A stretch of 64,000 bases of DNA from an uncultured Clostridium sp. (GTDB lineage Bacteria > Bacillota > Clostridia > Clostridiales > Clostridiaceae): the NCBI RefSeq assembly GCF_900769625.1, contig NZ_CAAGHK010000060.1, forward strand, positions 55,307 through 119,306. The letters run 5' to 3'. The position numbers were made by a program, and so were the translations under genes. The notes beneath the pieces are model-generated. The model searched no databases. It saw only the letters and a list, made by a program, of their open reading frames with translations, and had not been told where the DNA came from. How positions within the stretch are numbered: the stretch's first letter is position 1; every line of letters begins with the position of its first letter. This document shows, piece after piece, positions 18,450 to 27,173 of this stretch.

Positions 18450-20522
18450 ATGAAAAAAGTACAATCAACTTGTAATTTTTGTGCATTAGACTGTAACTTG
18501 GATTTTTATGTTGAAGACAATCAAATAGTTAAGGTTGTACCAACTAAAGGATACCCAGTTAATAACGGTTTTTCATGCATAAAGGGATTATCACTTGATA
18601 AGCAGCAGACAGTAGTAAAGGGATCAAAGCTTCCAAAGGTAAAACAAAATAATGGTTCTTTCAAGACAATGGAATGGGACGAAACTTTTAAATATGTTGC
18701 AGATAAATTCTTAGAAATTCAAGAAAAGTATGGAAAAGAAAGTGTAGCTGGCATAAGTACTGGACAGATTACATTAGAAGAGTTTGCTTTACTTGGACAT
18801 GTAATGAGAAATTATTTAAAAACTAATTTAGATGGAAATACAAGATTATGTATGGCAACTTCAGTTGTTGCACATAAACAGAGTTATGGTTTTGATGCTC
18901 CTCCATATACATTAAATGATGTTGAGCTTTCAGATACTGTAATTTTAATTGGAGCAAATCCAGTAGTAGCTCATCCAATTTTATGGGATAGAATAAGAAG
19001 CAACAAAAATAAAAAGCTTATTGTAATAGATCCAAGAAGATCAGAAACAGCACAACATGCTGATGAATGGTATGATTTAAAAGGAAAGAGTGATTTAGCT
19101 TTATTCTATACAGTAGCAAATCTTCTTATAGAAAAAGATTATGTTAATAAAGAATACATTGAAAACTATACTGAAGGATATGAAGAATTCAAAGAATTTG
19201 TTAAGAAATATACTGTAGAAAAAGGAGCAGCAGCTACAGGATTAAGTGAAGAACAAATTATTCAGCTTGTAGAAACAATACATGCAGGGGAAAGAGTTTC
19301 ACTTTGGTGGACAATGGGAATTAACCAAGGTTATGAAGCTGTTAGAACGGCTCAGGCTATTATAAATATAGCTCTTATGACTGGAAATATAGGAAGACCA
19401 GGAACTGGTGCGAACTCACTTACAGGACAATGTAATGCAATGGGTTCTCGTGCATACAGCAATACTGCAGGACTTTATGGTGGCGGAGACTTCGACAATC
19501 CAGTTAGAAGAAAGAGAATTGCAGAAGTATTAAAAGTAGATGAAAGTGTACTTGCAGAAAAACCAACACTTCCATATAACGGTATAGTTGAAAAGATAAT
19601 CTCAGGAGAAATAAAAGCTCTTTGGGTAGTATGTACAAATCCAAGACATTCATGGACAAATAATAAGACATTCATGAAGGCTGTAGAAAACTTAGAATTA
19701 TTTGTAGTTCAAGACATATATGATGATACAGATAGTGCACAAATTTGTGATGTTTATTTACCAGTAGTTCCAGGAATTAAAAAGGAAGGTTCATACATTA
19801 ATACTGAAAGACGTATTTCAGCTATGAGACCAGCACTTGCAAGAGAAGAAAATGAAAAAACTGACTACGAAGTAATGCTTGGAATAGGTAAAGCATTAGG
19901 CATGGGAGATTTATTAAATGGATGGGAAACTCCAAGAGACTGCTTCAACCTAATGAAAGAATGTTCAAGAAATATGCCTTGTGATATGACTGGTGTTGAT
20001 TATGATGGATTAGTTAATTCAAAGGGAATTCAATGGCCATTTAGAGAAGGCGAAGAATTAAAAGATGATCAAAGACGTCTATATGAAGATGGAGTTTTCT
20101 ATACACCAAGTAAGAAAGCTAAGTTTGTATTTGAAGATGTTAGAGAAAATCCGCTTCCAACTACAGAAGAATATCCGTTAATATTCAATACAGGAAGAGG
20201 AACAGTTGGACAATGGCATACTCAAACTAGAACAAGAGAAGTAAGATTTATAGAAGATGTAAGTATTGAATCGGCATACATCTATATAAATACAAAACTT
20301 GCTGAAGAAAAAGGCATAAAAGAAAATAACATGATAAGAGTTCATTCTATAAATGGTGAGTATGCGGATTTCTTAGCTAAACTTACAGATAATCAAAGAT
20401 ATGAAGAATTATATGCACCAATGCATTATTTAGAATGTAATAAATTAACTCCATCATTATATGATCCATATTCAAAAGAACCATCATATAAGACTACACC
20501 TATCAATATAGAGAAACTATAG
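18450..20522 (+). CDS. Molybdopterin nitrate reductase catalytic subunit (NarB/NapA-like), copy A
   Basis: A DMSO-reductase-family molybdopterin enzyme of 690 residues, without a Tat signal and so cytoplasmic. The N-terminal [4Fe-4S] motif is C8/C11/C15/C43. The likely molybdenum ligand is C134 in GNTRLCMATSVVAH. The Met after Cys and the context PPYTLNDVELSDTVILIGANPVVAHPILW match assimilatory NarB/NapA nitrate reductases rather than formate dehydrogenases, which have Cys/Sec-His. The C-terminal cofactor-binding domain includes FNTGRGTVGQWHTQTRTRE. It heads an operon with a polyferredoxin and an FAD reductase, a composition I associate with clostridial nitrate reduction. GAGGAT precedes the ATG. 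A paralogous copy starts at 30047. Nitrate as substrate is inferred. Confidence 0.8.
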   Translation: MKKVQSTCNFCALDCNLDFYVEDNQIVKVVPTKGYPVNNGFSCIKGLSLDKQQTVVKGSKLPKVKQNNGSFKTMEWDETFKYVADKFLEIQEKYGKESVAGISTGQITLEEFALLGHVMRNYLKTNLDGNTRLCMATSVVAHKQSYGFDAPPYTLNDVELSDTVILIGANPVVAHPILWDRIRSNKNKKLIVIDPRRSETAQHADEWYDLKGKSDLALFYTVANLLIEKDYVNKEYIENYTEGYEEFKEFVKKYTVEKGAAATGLSEEQIIQLVETIHAGERVSLWWTMGINQGYEAVRTAQAIINIALMTGNIGRPGTGANSLTGQCNAMGSRAYSNTAGLYGGGDFDNPVRRKRIAEVLKVDESVLAEKPTLPYNGIVEKIISGEIKALWVVCTNPRHSWTNNKTFMKAVENLELFVVQDIYDDTDSAQICDVYLPVVPGIKKEGSYINTERRISAMRPALAREENEKTDYEVMLGIGKALGMGDLLNGWETPRDCFNLMKECSRNMPCDMTGVDYDGLVNSKGIQWPFREGEELKDDQRRLYEDGVFYTPSKKAKFVFEDVRENPLPTTEEYPLIFNTGRGTVGQWHTQTRTREVRFIEDVSIESAYIYINTKLAEEKGIKENNMIRVHSINGEYADFLAKLTDNQRYEELYAPMHYLECNKLTPSLYDPYSKEPSYKTTPINIEKL

Positions 20523-20535
20523 GAGGAAATCTTCA

Positions 20536-20952
20536 ATGAAAAGAATAAAAATAGACAGAAGTAAATGTATCGGATGTTTGACTTGTGTTACAGCATGTGT
20601 TGTAAGCCATGAAAGCTGTGATTCAAGAAACAGAGTAACAATAGACAGTAAGACTAAAGCTGCTCCTATTTTCTGCCGTAATTGTGACAGACCAGAATGT
20701 GTTTATACTTGTATGACTGGAGCAATGGAAAAGGATTCAGAAACAGGATTTGTTAAATACAATAAAGACAGGTGTGCAAGCTGTTATATGTGTATAATGG
20801 CATGTCCTTATGGAGTTCTTAAAGCTGATAGATTAAAGCACAAAGAAATAATGAAATGTGATATGTGCACTAGCTGCAGTGAAAAAGATGGAAGCAAGCC
20901 AATGTGTGTTGAAAAATGTCCAATGGGTGCTATCACATTAAAGGAGGTTTAA
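20536..20952 (+). CDS. Four-cluster [4Fe-4S] ferredoxin-type electron-transfer protein, copy A
   Basis: The 138-residue protein has four cysteine quartets. The first is C11/C14/C17/C21 (CIGCLTCVTAC). The others are CRNCDRPECVYTC, CASCYMCIMAC, and CDMC paired with CVEKC, as in the HycB/DmsB-type polyferredoxins that pass electrons to molybdopterin subunits. One additional cysteine lies in CTSC, and copy B has Ser there. GGAGG is 13 bases after the upstream stop, and the next gene follows after 3 bases, so it is translationally linked. The role is electron delivery between the FAD protein and the nitrate reductase, inferred from order. Confidence 0.88.
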   Translation: MKRIKIDRSKCIGCLTCVTACVVSHESCDSRNRVTIDSKTKAAPIFCRNCDRPECVYTCMTGAMEKDSETGFVKYNKDRCASCYMCIMACPYGVLKADRLKHKEIMKCDMCTSCSEKDGSKPMCVEKCPMGAITLKEV

Positions 20953-20955
20953 TTT

Positions 20956-22188
20956 ATGAAATACGTTGTAATTGGAGCATCAGCTTCTGGAATAAGCGGA
21001 GCTAAACAGCTTAGAACATTAGACAAAGATGCAGAAATAACTTTAGTTTCAAAAGATGATAAGATTTATTCAAGATGTATTCTTCATCACTATATGGAAG
21101 GCATAAGAGATACTAAGAGACTTGAGTTCTGTGAAGATAACTTTATAGAAAAGAATAATATCAACTGGATTAAAGGTGTAAGCGCAACTGGTGTTGATAT
21201 AAATGAAAAATGCGTGAAACTAGAAAATGGTGAAAGTGTATCATATGATAAGCTTCTGATAGCTACTGGCTCACATACTTTCTTCCCGCCAATTCCACAT
21301 TTACAAACTGCTAAGAATTCAGTTGGATTCCGTAATTTTGATGACTGTGAAAAGATAATGGAAATGTCTAAGACTTGCAAGAATATTGTAATAATGGGAG
21401 CAGGACTTGTTGGTATAGATGTTATTTCAGGTCTTTTACATACTGATTGTAATCTGGCATTAGTTGAATTCCAAAACAGAATGCTTTCAATCCAATTAGA
21501 TAAAAAAGCAGCATCGACTTATGAAAAAGCTTTTGCAGCTAAAGGAGTAACTCAGCATTATGAAAAAGGTGTAAAAGAATTGATAGTTGATGAAGATGAA
21601 AACATAACAGAAATAGAATTAACTACAGGTGAAAGAATACCTTGTGATTTATTAATATGCTGCGCTGGTGTAAGATCTAATATGGAATTCTTACAAGATA
21701 GCGGAATAGAATGTGATAAATTTGGTTTATTAATAGACGTATTTGGAAAGACTAATGTAGAAGATGTGTATGGTGCTGGTGATGTAACTGGAAGAAATCC
21801 AATATGGCCTGTAGCTGTAAAAGAAGGAATAATTGCAGCAAGCAATATGTGTAATGTAAATGCAGAAATGACAGACTTCTTTGCAAGTAAGTCGACAATG
21901 AACTTTTTAGGAATTCCTACAATGTCACTTGGAATAAATACTGAACCAGATGATACTTATGCAGTTGAAATAGAAACTGATGATAATGGAAACTACAAGA
22001 AGATAATACATAAAGATGGAAATATATATGGAGCTATTATCCAAGGTGATTTATCATATGCAGGAGTATTAACTCAGCTTATAAGAAGAAATATTGATGT
22101 TTCTAAGATTAAAAAACCTTTATTTAAGATAGATTATTCTGATTTCTTTAATGAAAAAGAAAACTTTGAATTCTATTATGAAGATTAA
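20956..22188 (+). CDS. FAD-dependent NAD(P)H oxidoreductase (NirB N-terminal / rubredoxin reductase-like), copy A
   Basis: The 410-residue flavoprotein has an N-terminal FAD-binding Rossmann motif (VVIGASASGISGAKQL), the YDKLLIATGSHTFFPP block, a second dinucleotide-binding motif (VIMGAGLVGIDVISGL), and the FAD motif VYGAGDVTGR near residue 275. It resembles the FAD/NAD half of assimilatory NirB and NADH:rubredoxin reductases. The C-terminal 100 residues are family-specific and end in FFNEKENFEFYYED. It is the third gene of the operon and probably supplies electrons from NAD(P)H through the polyferredoxin. No separate [2Fe-2S] domain is fused. Confidence 0.85.
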   Translation: MKYVVIGASASGISGAKQLRTLDKDAEITLVSKDDKIYSRCILHHYMEGIRDTKRLEFCEDNFIEKNNINWIKGVSATGVDINEKCVKLENGESVSYDKLLIATGSHTFFPPIPHLQTAKNSVGFRNFDDCEKIMEMSKTCKNIVIMGAGLVGIDVISGLLHTDCNLALVEFQNRMLSIQLDKKAASTYEKAFAAKGVTQHYEKGVKELIVDEDENITEIELTTGERIPCDLLICCAGVRSNMEFLQDSGIECDKFGLLIDVFGKTNVEDVYGAGDVTGRNPIWPVAVKEGIIAASNMCNVNAEMTDFFASKSTMNFLGIPTMSLGINTEPDDTYAVEIETDDNGNYKKIIHKDGNIYGAIIQGDLSYAGVLTQLIRRNIDVSKIKKPLFKIDYSDFFNEKENFEFYYED

Positions 22189-22294
22189 TGTAAATTAACA
22201 AATTATAATTGATAATGTATTTTGAAAATTTGGCAATATAAATTGGGGTAACTGAGGATAAAATTATAGTTAAAAGATAAGGGGAATTACATCG

Positions 22295-23239
22295 ATGAAA
22301 AAGACTTTCGTTCAAAAGTTAGAAAATCTTCCAGTTCCAGTTCTGCCGACAATGGTAGGTGCGGCAACACTGGGAACTGTATATGCAAATTTAGGTTTTA
22401 CATGGATTAAACATATAACAATATTTGCTGTTGCAGTAATACTTATTTCTTATATTGGAAAGATATTTGTACACAATAATACAGTTGTAAAAGAATACAG
22501 TAATACAGTTCCAGCAAGTCTTTATGCAGGATTTACAATGCTTACAATGATTATTGGTTCATATATATTTGATTTTAATGCTGCAATTGGTAAGACTGTA
22601 TGGTTTGCGGGATTAATACTTCATGCTGTGCACATATTAATATTTACATACAGAAATGTAATAAAAGGAATTAATATGGACACATTTGTACCAAGCTGGT
22701 TTGTTACTTATAATGGAATAATGGTTTCAACAGTAGTAGGCGGAGTTATGAATGAACCATTCATATGTAAGATCGTTGTATATTATGGAATATGCGTGTT
22801 TGCACTTATAATTCCATTTATGATTTACAGATTAGCAAAACATCCAATAAAGGCTCCTATGTATCATACTCAGGCAATACTTCTTGCTCCATCAAGTCTT
22901 TGTCTTGTGAGTTACATAAACTTTATAAAAGAACCAAACATGATTATAGTATCTGTACTTTATTTTGCAGTATTATGTGCATTAGCATTTATAGCTTTTA
23001 AAATGAAGAGCTTCTTTTCATTTGATTTCCATCCAGGATTTGCAGGATTAACATTCCCAATGGCAATAGGAATAGTTGCATCAACAAAGATGTCAGGTTT
23101 ATTAACGGCACAAGGTTATGAATTCTTAGGAAACATTATTAAACAAATAAGCGGAGTTCAGCTTTATGTTACAACAGCAATAATAAGTTATGTACTTTAC
23201 AATTTTGCAGGGATGCTTGTTAGAAGCTATGAAAAATAA
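22295..23239 (+). CDS. TDT/TehA-SLAC1-family membrane transporter
   Basis: The 314-residue protein has about ten hydrophobic helices and the family opening LENLPVPVLPTMVGAATLGTVY. TehA/SLAC1-type proteins are anion channels or dicarboxylate and sulfite transporters. Plant SLAC/SLAH members conduct nitrate. It lies 107 bases after the nitrate reductase operon in the same direction and is followed by mobA, so a role in moving nitrate or nitrite (or molybdate-related anions) is a reasonable inference. The sequence alone does not give the substrate. Confidence 0.75.
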   Translation: MKKTFVQKLENLPVPVLPTMVGAATLGTVYANLGFTWIKHITIFAVAVILISYIGKIFVHNNTVVKEYSNTVPASLYAGFTMLTMIIGSYIFDFNAAIGKTVWFAGLILHAVHILIFTYRNVIKGINMDTFVPSWFVTYNGIMVSTVVGGVMNEPFICKIVVYYGICVFALIIPFMIYRLAKHPIKAPMYHTQAILLAPSSLCLVSYINFIKEPNMIIVSVLYFAVLCALAFIAFKMKSFFSFDFHPGFAGLTFPMAIGIVASTKMSGLLTAQGYEFLGNIIKQISGVQLYVTTAIISYVLYNFAGMLVRSYEK

Positions 23240-23268
23240 TTAACTACTAATGAGAAGGTGGTACATCC

Positions 23269-23847
23269 ATGAAAATATGTGCATTAGTTCTTGCGGGTGG
23301 AAAAAGCACAAGAATGAATGGAAATAATAAGGCTTTTCTAAGATATAAAGAAAGTACATTTATTGATAATATTTTAGAAACATTAAAAGAATTTGATAAG
23401 ATCTACATTTCTGTAGATAATAAGGAAAAATACAAAGATTTAGGGTGTGAACTTATAGAAGATGAATATAAGGAAATTGGACCTATTGGAGGTATATATT
23501 CAGCATTAAGATTAATAAAAGAAGATTATGTTTTTATTACTGCCTGTGATATGCCTAAAGTATCTAAAGAACTTATTAATATTCTTAAGTGCAGCCTTAG
23601 AAAAAATGATAAATATGTCATCTTCAAAGATGAAAATGAAAGGTTATATCCTCTAGGAGGAATTTATTCTAAAGAATGCCTTCCATTTGTTGAAGAAATG
23701 ATTTATAGTAAGAATTATAAACTGACAAATATTGTTAGGAAACTTTATGGAAATATAATTTCATTAAATGATACAAATATAAAAAAAGAAGCTTTAGATA
23801 ATATCAATAATTTAAAAGAATATAGTCTGTTGACTATGGAAAATTAA
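23269..23847 (+). CDS. mobA: Molybdenum cofactor guanylyltransferase
   Basis: MobA attaches GMP to molybdopterin to form the bis-MGD cofactor used by nitrate reductases. The 192-residue protein begins with the nucleotidyltransferase signature LVLAGGKSTRMNGNNKAFL (8-26). It also has the EIGPIGGIYSAL and ITACDMPKV motifs. GAAGGTGG precedes the ATG. It ends the nitrate reductase A block, and a long non-coding leader with a Moco-type riboswitch follows. Confidence 0.9.
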   Translation: MKICALVLAGGKSTRMNGNNKAFLRYKESTFIDNILETLKEFDKIYISVDNKEKYKDLGCELIEDEYKEIGPIGGIYSALRLIKEDYVFITACDMPKVSKELINILKCSLRKNDKYVIFKDENERLYPLGGIYSKECLPFVEEMIYSKNYKLTNIVRKLYGNIISLNDTNIKKEALDNINNLKEYSLLTMEN

Positions 23848-23887
23848 ATTTAATAAGTTTCATGTTAAATAACAATACATAATAATT

Positions 23888-24114
23888 AAATAATCTCCGA
23901 ACAATTGTGTCTAAGGATACTTATATTTATGATGCTTTTGTCAAACAAACTAATATGATAACAATTTGAAGCATTAAGAATGTTTAATTTATATAAAGTT
24001 AAAAATAATGGTAGGATTTTATTAATAACTATTAATTGTTAACAATAAACTGTTTTGTTTCAGGGTTCTGTGGGAAACCGCACAGCCTTCCGTATTTGAA
24101 AAGGAGGATTATTT
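23888..24114 (+). ncRNA. Moco-type riboswitch upstream of the cofactor biosynthesis operon
   Basis: The closing helix pairs AAATAATCTCC (23888-23898) with GGAG-GATTATTT (24103-24114, one bulged G). Conserved-looking blocks are CTCCGAACAA, TCTAAGG with TTATGATGCT, CAGGGTT, a GGGAAACC tetraloop hairpin and CAGCCTTCCGTATTTGAAAA. The GAAA tetraloop and the TCTAAG/TATGA pair look like a tetraloop-11-nt receptor contact, as in the Moco RNA motif. A roughly 110-base AT-rich insertion lies in the middle. Position directly before molybdopterin genes fits. The same blocks recur at 33879. The identification is from memory of the motif. Confidence 0.8.
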
Positions 24115-24164
24115 AAACTAAAATATTATTAATTAAGAGTAATCAAGAAATAATATTTTAGTTT
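24115..24164 (+). promoter_or_regulatory. Perfect 16-bp hairpin directly after the first riboswitch
   Basis: AAACTAAAATATTATT (24115-24130) pairs with AATAATATTTTAGTTT (24149-24164). It starts at the base after the riboswitch closing helix and could be part of the expression platform. No clean T-run follows. Confidence 0.55.
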
Positions 24165-24202
24165 GAATAGTTTTATGATTAATCTGGCTTTAAATTATTA
24201 CG

Positions 24203-24260
24203 AGCTGAATAATTCATATCCTTCTAGTGAAAATTGAATTATTCAGCTTATTTTAATTTT
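24203..24260 (+). terminator. Terminator-like hairpin in the cofactor operon leader
   Basis: AGCTGAATAATTCA (24203-24216) pairs perfectly with TGAATTATTCAGCT (24235-24248), followed by TATTTTAATTTT. A candidate for riboswitch-controlled termination. Confidence 0.6.
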
Positions 24261-24275
24261 AGATAAAAATAAGGA

Positions 24276-24370
24276 ACTTACACATCTAAAAGAATAATCA
24301 AGATATTTGATTATTGTCTGTATCTATGCAATACAGATAATTGAACAAACGTAAGTGTATTTTTAGATGT
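24276..24370 (+). promoter_or_regulatory. Interleaved inverted repeats just upstream of the first cofactor gene
   Basis: ACTTAC (24276-24281) matches GTAAGT (24351-24356). The adjacent ACATCTAAAA (24282-24291) matches TTTTAGATGT (24361-24370). The order A-B-A'-B' means the two stems form a pseudoknot or exclude each other. Smaller hairpins (AATAATCAA with TTGATTATT, and CTGTAT with ATACAG) lie inside. Confidence 0.5.
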
Positions 24371-24417
24371 GAAAAGTATTTTAAAGATAGAATTTTGATA
24401 AAAAGGGTGGATTGCAT

Positions 24418-25446
24418 ATGAAAAAAATTGAAACAGTAAATGCAGTAGGGCATGTTCTATGTCATGATATAACAAGGATAATAAAAGATGTTGTTAAGGA
24501 TACGCCGTTTAGAAAAGGTCACATAATAACAGAAGAAGATATACCAGTACTTCTTTCACTTGGAAAAGAGCATCTTTATATATGGGAAAAGAAAGAAGGC
24601 ATGCTCCATGAAAATGAAGCAGCAGAAATTCTTTTTGATATATGTAAGAATGATAACATGAGTGGTACAGAAATAAAGGAAGGAAAAATCGAGCTTATAG
24701 CAGACTGTGACGGTTTATTCAGAGTTGATGTTGACAGGCTTGATAATATAAATGATCTTGATGAAATAATGATTGCAACAAGACATACAAACTATGCAGT
24801 TAAAAAAGGTGATAAATTAGCAGGTACAAGAGTAATTCCTTTGATAATTGAAGAAACTAAATTACAGGAAGTAAAAAGAATTGCTGGAGATAAACCACTT
24901 TTAGAACTTCTTCCTTATAAGAAAATGAAAGCAGGAGTTGTTACAACTGGAAGTGAGGTTTATCATGGAAGAATAAAAGATACATTTACACCTGTGATAA
25001 TCAACAAACTCAAAGAGTATGGAATCGAAGTATGTTGGCATAAAGTTGTTGATGATGAAAATGAAATGATAATAAATGCAATTCAAGAGATTAAGGAAAG
25101 CGGAGCAGATATAATTTTATGTACAGGGGGGATGAGTGTAGACCCTGATGACCTTACTCCGGGAGCAATAAAAAAGAGCGGGGCTAATATTATAACATAT
25201 GGAGCACCAGTCCTTCCAGGGGCAATGTTCCTTCTTGGATATTTTGAAGATGGCACACCTATAATGGGTCTTCCAGGATGTGTTATGTATTCAAAAGCAA
25301 CTGTATTTGATTTAGTACTGCCAAGAATTGCAGCAGGACTTAAAGTCACTAAAAAGGATATAAGCAGAATGGGGCATGGAGGTCTTTGTTTCTCATGTAA
25401 GGTATGTACTTATCCAAGATGTGAATTTGGAAAAGGGGCACTATAA
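24418..25446 (+). CDS. Molybdopterin-binding protein (MoeA/MoaB-related) with C-terminal Cys motif
   Basis: The 342-residue protein has an N-terminal segment like that of MoeA (AVGHVLCHDITRIIKD...FRKGHIITEEDI, 8-40). A MoaB/Mog-type molybdopterin-binding domain follows (about 170-310), with TGSEVYHGRIKDTF, LCTGGMSVDPDDLTPGAI and MGLPGCVMY. The C-terminus carries CFSCKVCTYPRCEFGKG, a possible metal-binding knot. It is shorter than true MoeA, which follows as the next gene. GGGTGG at 24405-24410 supports ATG 24418 over an in-frame TTG six bases earlier. It is the first gene of the riboswitch-led operon, probably acting in molybdate insertion or cofactor handling. Confidence 0.8.
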   Translation: MKKIETVNAVGHVLCHDITRIIKDVVKDTPFRKGHIITEEDIPVLLSLGKEHLYIWEKKEGMLHENEAAEILFDICKNDNMSGTEIKEGKIELIADCDGLFRVDVDRLDNINDLDEIMIATRHTNYAVKKGDKLAGTRVIPLIIEETKLQEVKRIAGDKPLLELLPYKKMKAGVVTTGSEVYHGRIKDTFTPVIINKLKEYGIEVCWHKVVDDENEMIINAIQEIKESGADIILCTGGMSVDPDDLTPGAIKKSGANIITYGAPVLPGAMFLLGYFEDGTPIMGLPGCVMYSKATVFDLVLPRIAAGLKVTKKDISRMGHGGLCFSCKVCTYPRCEFGKGAL

Positions 25447-25464
25447 AAAGGAGCAGAACAATAT

Positions 25465-26673
25465 ATGAAGTTTAGAATAGAACTTGAAGAAGCAGTTTCT
25501 ATCATAGAAGAAAACAGCTTTAAAATAGAAGATATTGAAGAGGTATATTTAGAGGAAGCATTAGGAAGAATATGTGCAGAGGATATTTATTCGCCAATAT
25601 TCAATCCTCCTTTTGATAAATCACCTTTAGATGGCTATGCAGTAATAGCAGCAGACACAAAGGGAGCCACAAGAGAAAAGCCAGTCACTTTAAAAGTAGT
25701 AGATGAGGTTTTTGCAGGAAGATATTCTGATGTGATGTTAAAGAAAGGTGAAGCTGTCAGAATAATGACAGGAGCAAAACTTCCAGATGGCTGTAATGCA
25801 GTAATAAGACAAGAAGATACAGATGAAGGTATGGACACTGTAGAAATATATAGTGAACTTAAAGATTTAAGCAACTATTGTTTCTGTGGCGAGGATATAA
25901 AGAAAGATGATATTTTAATTAATGCTTATGAAAAGCTTACTTATGTTCATATTGGTATTTTAAGCAGTGTCGGTTTTACAAAGGTCAAGGTAATTAGAAA
26001 ACCTAAGATTGCATTATTTGTCACAGGTGATGAAGTGCAGATGTCAGGCGAACCTTTAAAAGAAGGAAAGATATATGATACTAATCTTCATCTTCTAAGA
26101 GCGAGACTTATTGCTTTAGGATTCAATGTTTTTAAATCAATGCATATAGGTGACAGCGCAAAAAAGGTGGCAGAAGAAATAGATACGGTTATCGATGAAG
26201 TAGATTTTGTTTTGACCACAGGGGGAGTATCGGTTGGCAAGAAAGATATTTTCCATGAAGTCCTGCCTATCTTAGGCGCTGAGAGACATTTCTGGAAGGT
26301 TGACCTTCAGCCGGGAACACCAGCTATGTTTTCTACTTATAGAAATAAGCCTCTTTTAAGTTTATCGGGAAATCCTTTTGCAGCACTGGCGACTTTTGAA
26401 CTTTTAGGAAGACCGCTTTTAGCAGATATGAGCTGTGATAAAAGTATAAGAACAAGAAGAATTAAAGCTGTTCTAGAGAATGATTTTAATAAAAAAAGCA
26501 ATGTAAGAAGATTTATCAGAGCTTTTTATAGTGATGGCAGTGTTAAGCTTACAAGCAATAAACATGCATCAGGGATGCTTCTATCTATGAACGGATGTAA
26601 CTGTCTGATAGATATAAAGGCTGGCACAGAATCATTAAAAAAAGGCGATAAGATAGATATTATTTTAATATAG
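25465..26673 (+). CDS. moeA: Molybdopterin molybdenumtransferase MoeA
   Basis: MoeA ligates molybdenum to adenylylated molybdopterin. The 402-residue length is normal. Domain blocks seen are the N-terminal EEALGRICAEDIYSP...FDKSPLDGYAV, RIMTGAKLPDGCNAVIRQEDT, the Mog-like core with VTGDEV, LTTGGVSVGKKD, QPGTPAMFSTYRNKPLLSLSGNPFAA, and a C-terminal beta domain. AAGGAG precedes the start, 18 bases after the upstream gene. It is part of the operon with moaC, mobB and moaA. Confidence 0.93.
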   Translation: MKFRIELEEAVSIIEENSFKIEDIEEVYLEEALGRICAEDIYSPIFNPPFDKSPLDGYAVIAADTKGATREKPVTLKVVDEVFAGRYSDVMLKKGEAVRIMTGAKLPDGCNAVIRQEDTDEGMDTVEIYSELKDLSNYCFCGEDIKKDDILINAYEKLTYVHIGILSSVGFTKVKVIRKPKIALFVTGDEVQMSGEPLKEGKIYDTNLHLLRARLIALGFNVFKSMHIGDSAKKVAEEIDTVIDEVDFVLTTGGVSVGKKDIFHEVLPILGAERHFWKVDLQPGTPAMFSTYRNKPLLSLSGNPFAALATFELLGRPLLADMSCDKSIRTRRIKAVLENDFNKKSNVRRFIRAFYSDGSVKLTSNKHASGMLLSMNGCNCLIDIKAGTESLKKGDKIDIILI

Positions 26674-26684
26674 AGGTAAAAATT

Positions 26685-27173
26685 ATGGAAAATAAATTAA
26701 CGCACTTTGATGATAAAGGAAATGCAGTAATGGTAGATGTATCAGAGAAAAATATTACTAAAAGAGAAGCCATTGCTAAAGGAAAAATTTATGTCAATGA
26801 AGCTGTTATGGATGCAGTTATCAATGACAAGGTTGAAAAAGGTGATGTTTTAGGAGTAGCAAGAGTTGCAGGAATTATGGCTGTTAAAAGAACATGGGAG
26901 CTTATTCCTATGTGCCACCCTTTAATGATTACTAAATGCAGTATAGATTTTAATATAAATGAAAAAGAAAATTACATTGAAGCAATATGTACAGCGAGAG
27001 TTAATGGTAAAACAGGCGTTGAAATGGAAGCTTTAACAGGAGTTAATGTGGCGCTTTTAACTATTTATGATATGTGTAAGGCAATAGATAAATCAATGGA
27101 AATGGGAGATATTCATCTTTCTAAAAAAACTGGCGGCAAGTCTGGAGTATTTATTAATGAAAAAGAAAAATAA
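26685..27173 (+). CDS. moaC: Cyclic pyranopterin monophosphate synthase MoaC
   Basis: MoaC converts the MoaA product to cyclic pyranopterin monophosphate, the second half of the first step of molybdenum cofactor synthesis. The 162-residue protein shows the signature blocks MVDVSEKNITKREAIAKG, IPMCHPLMITKC and VEMEALTGVNVALLTIYDMCKA. It starts 11 bases after moeA and overlaps mobB by 17 bases, indicating coupled translation. Confidence 0.95.
   Translation: MENKLTHFDDKGNAVMVDVSEKNITKREAIAKGKIYVNEAVMDAVINDKVEKGDVLGVARVAGIMAVKRTWELIPMCHPLMITKCSIDFNINEKENYIEAICTARVNGKTGVEMEALTGVNVALLTIYDMCKAIDKSMEMGDIHLSKKTGGKSGVFINEKEK

Noticed and set aside
18450..20522. Formate dehydrogenase catalytic subunit
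   Set aside because: Many such genes are labelled formate dehydrogenase, but the Mo-ligand context RLCMATSVV with Met after Cys fits nitrate reductases. Formate dehydrogenases have Cys or Sec followed by His. The same holds for 30047-32125.
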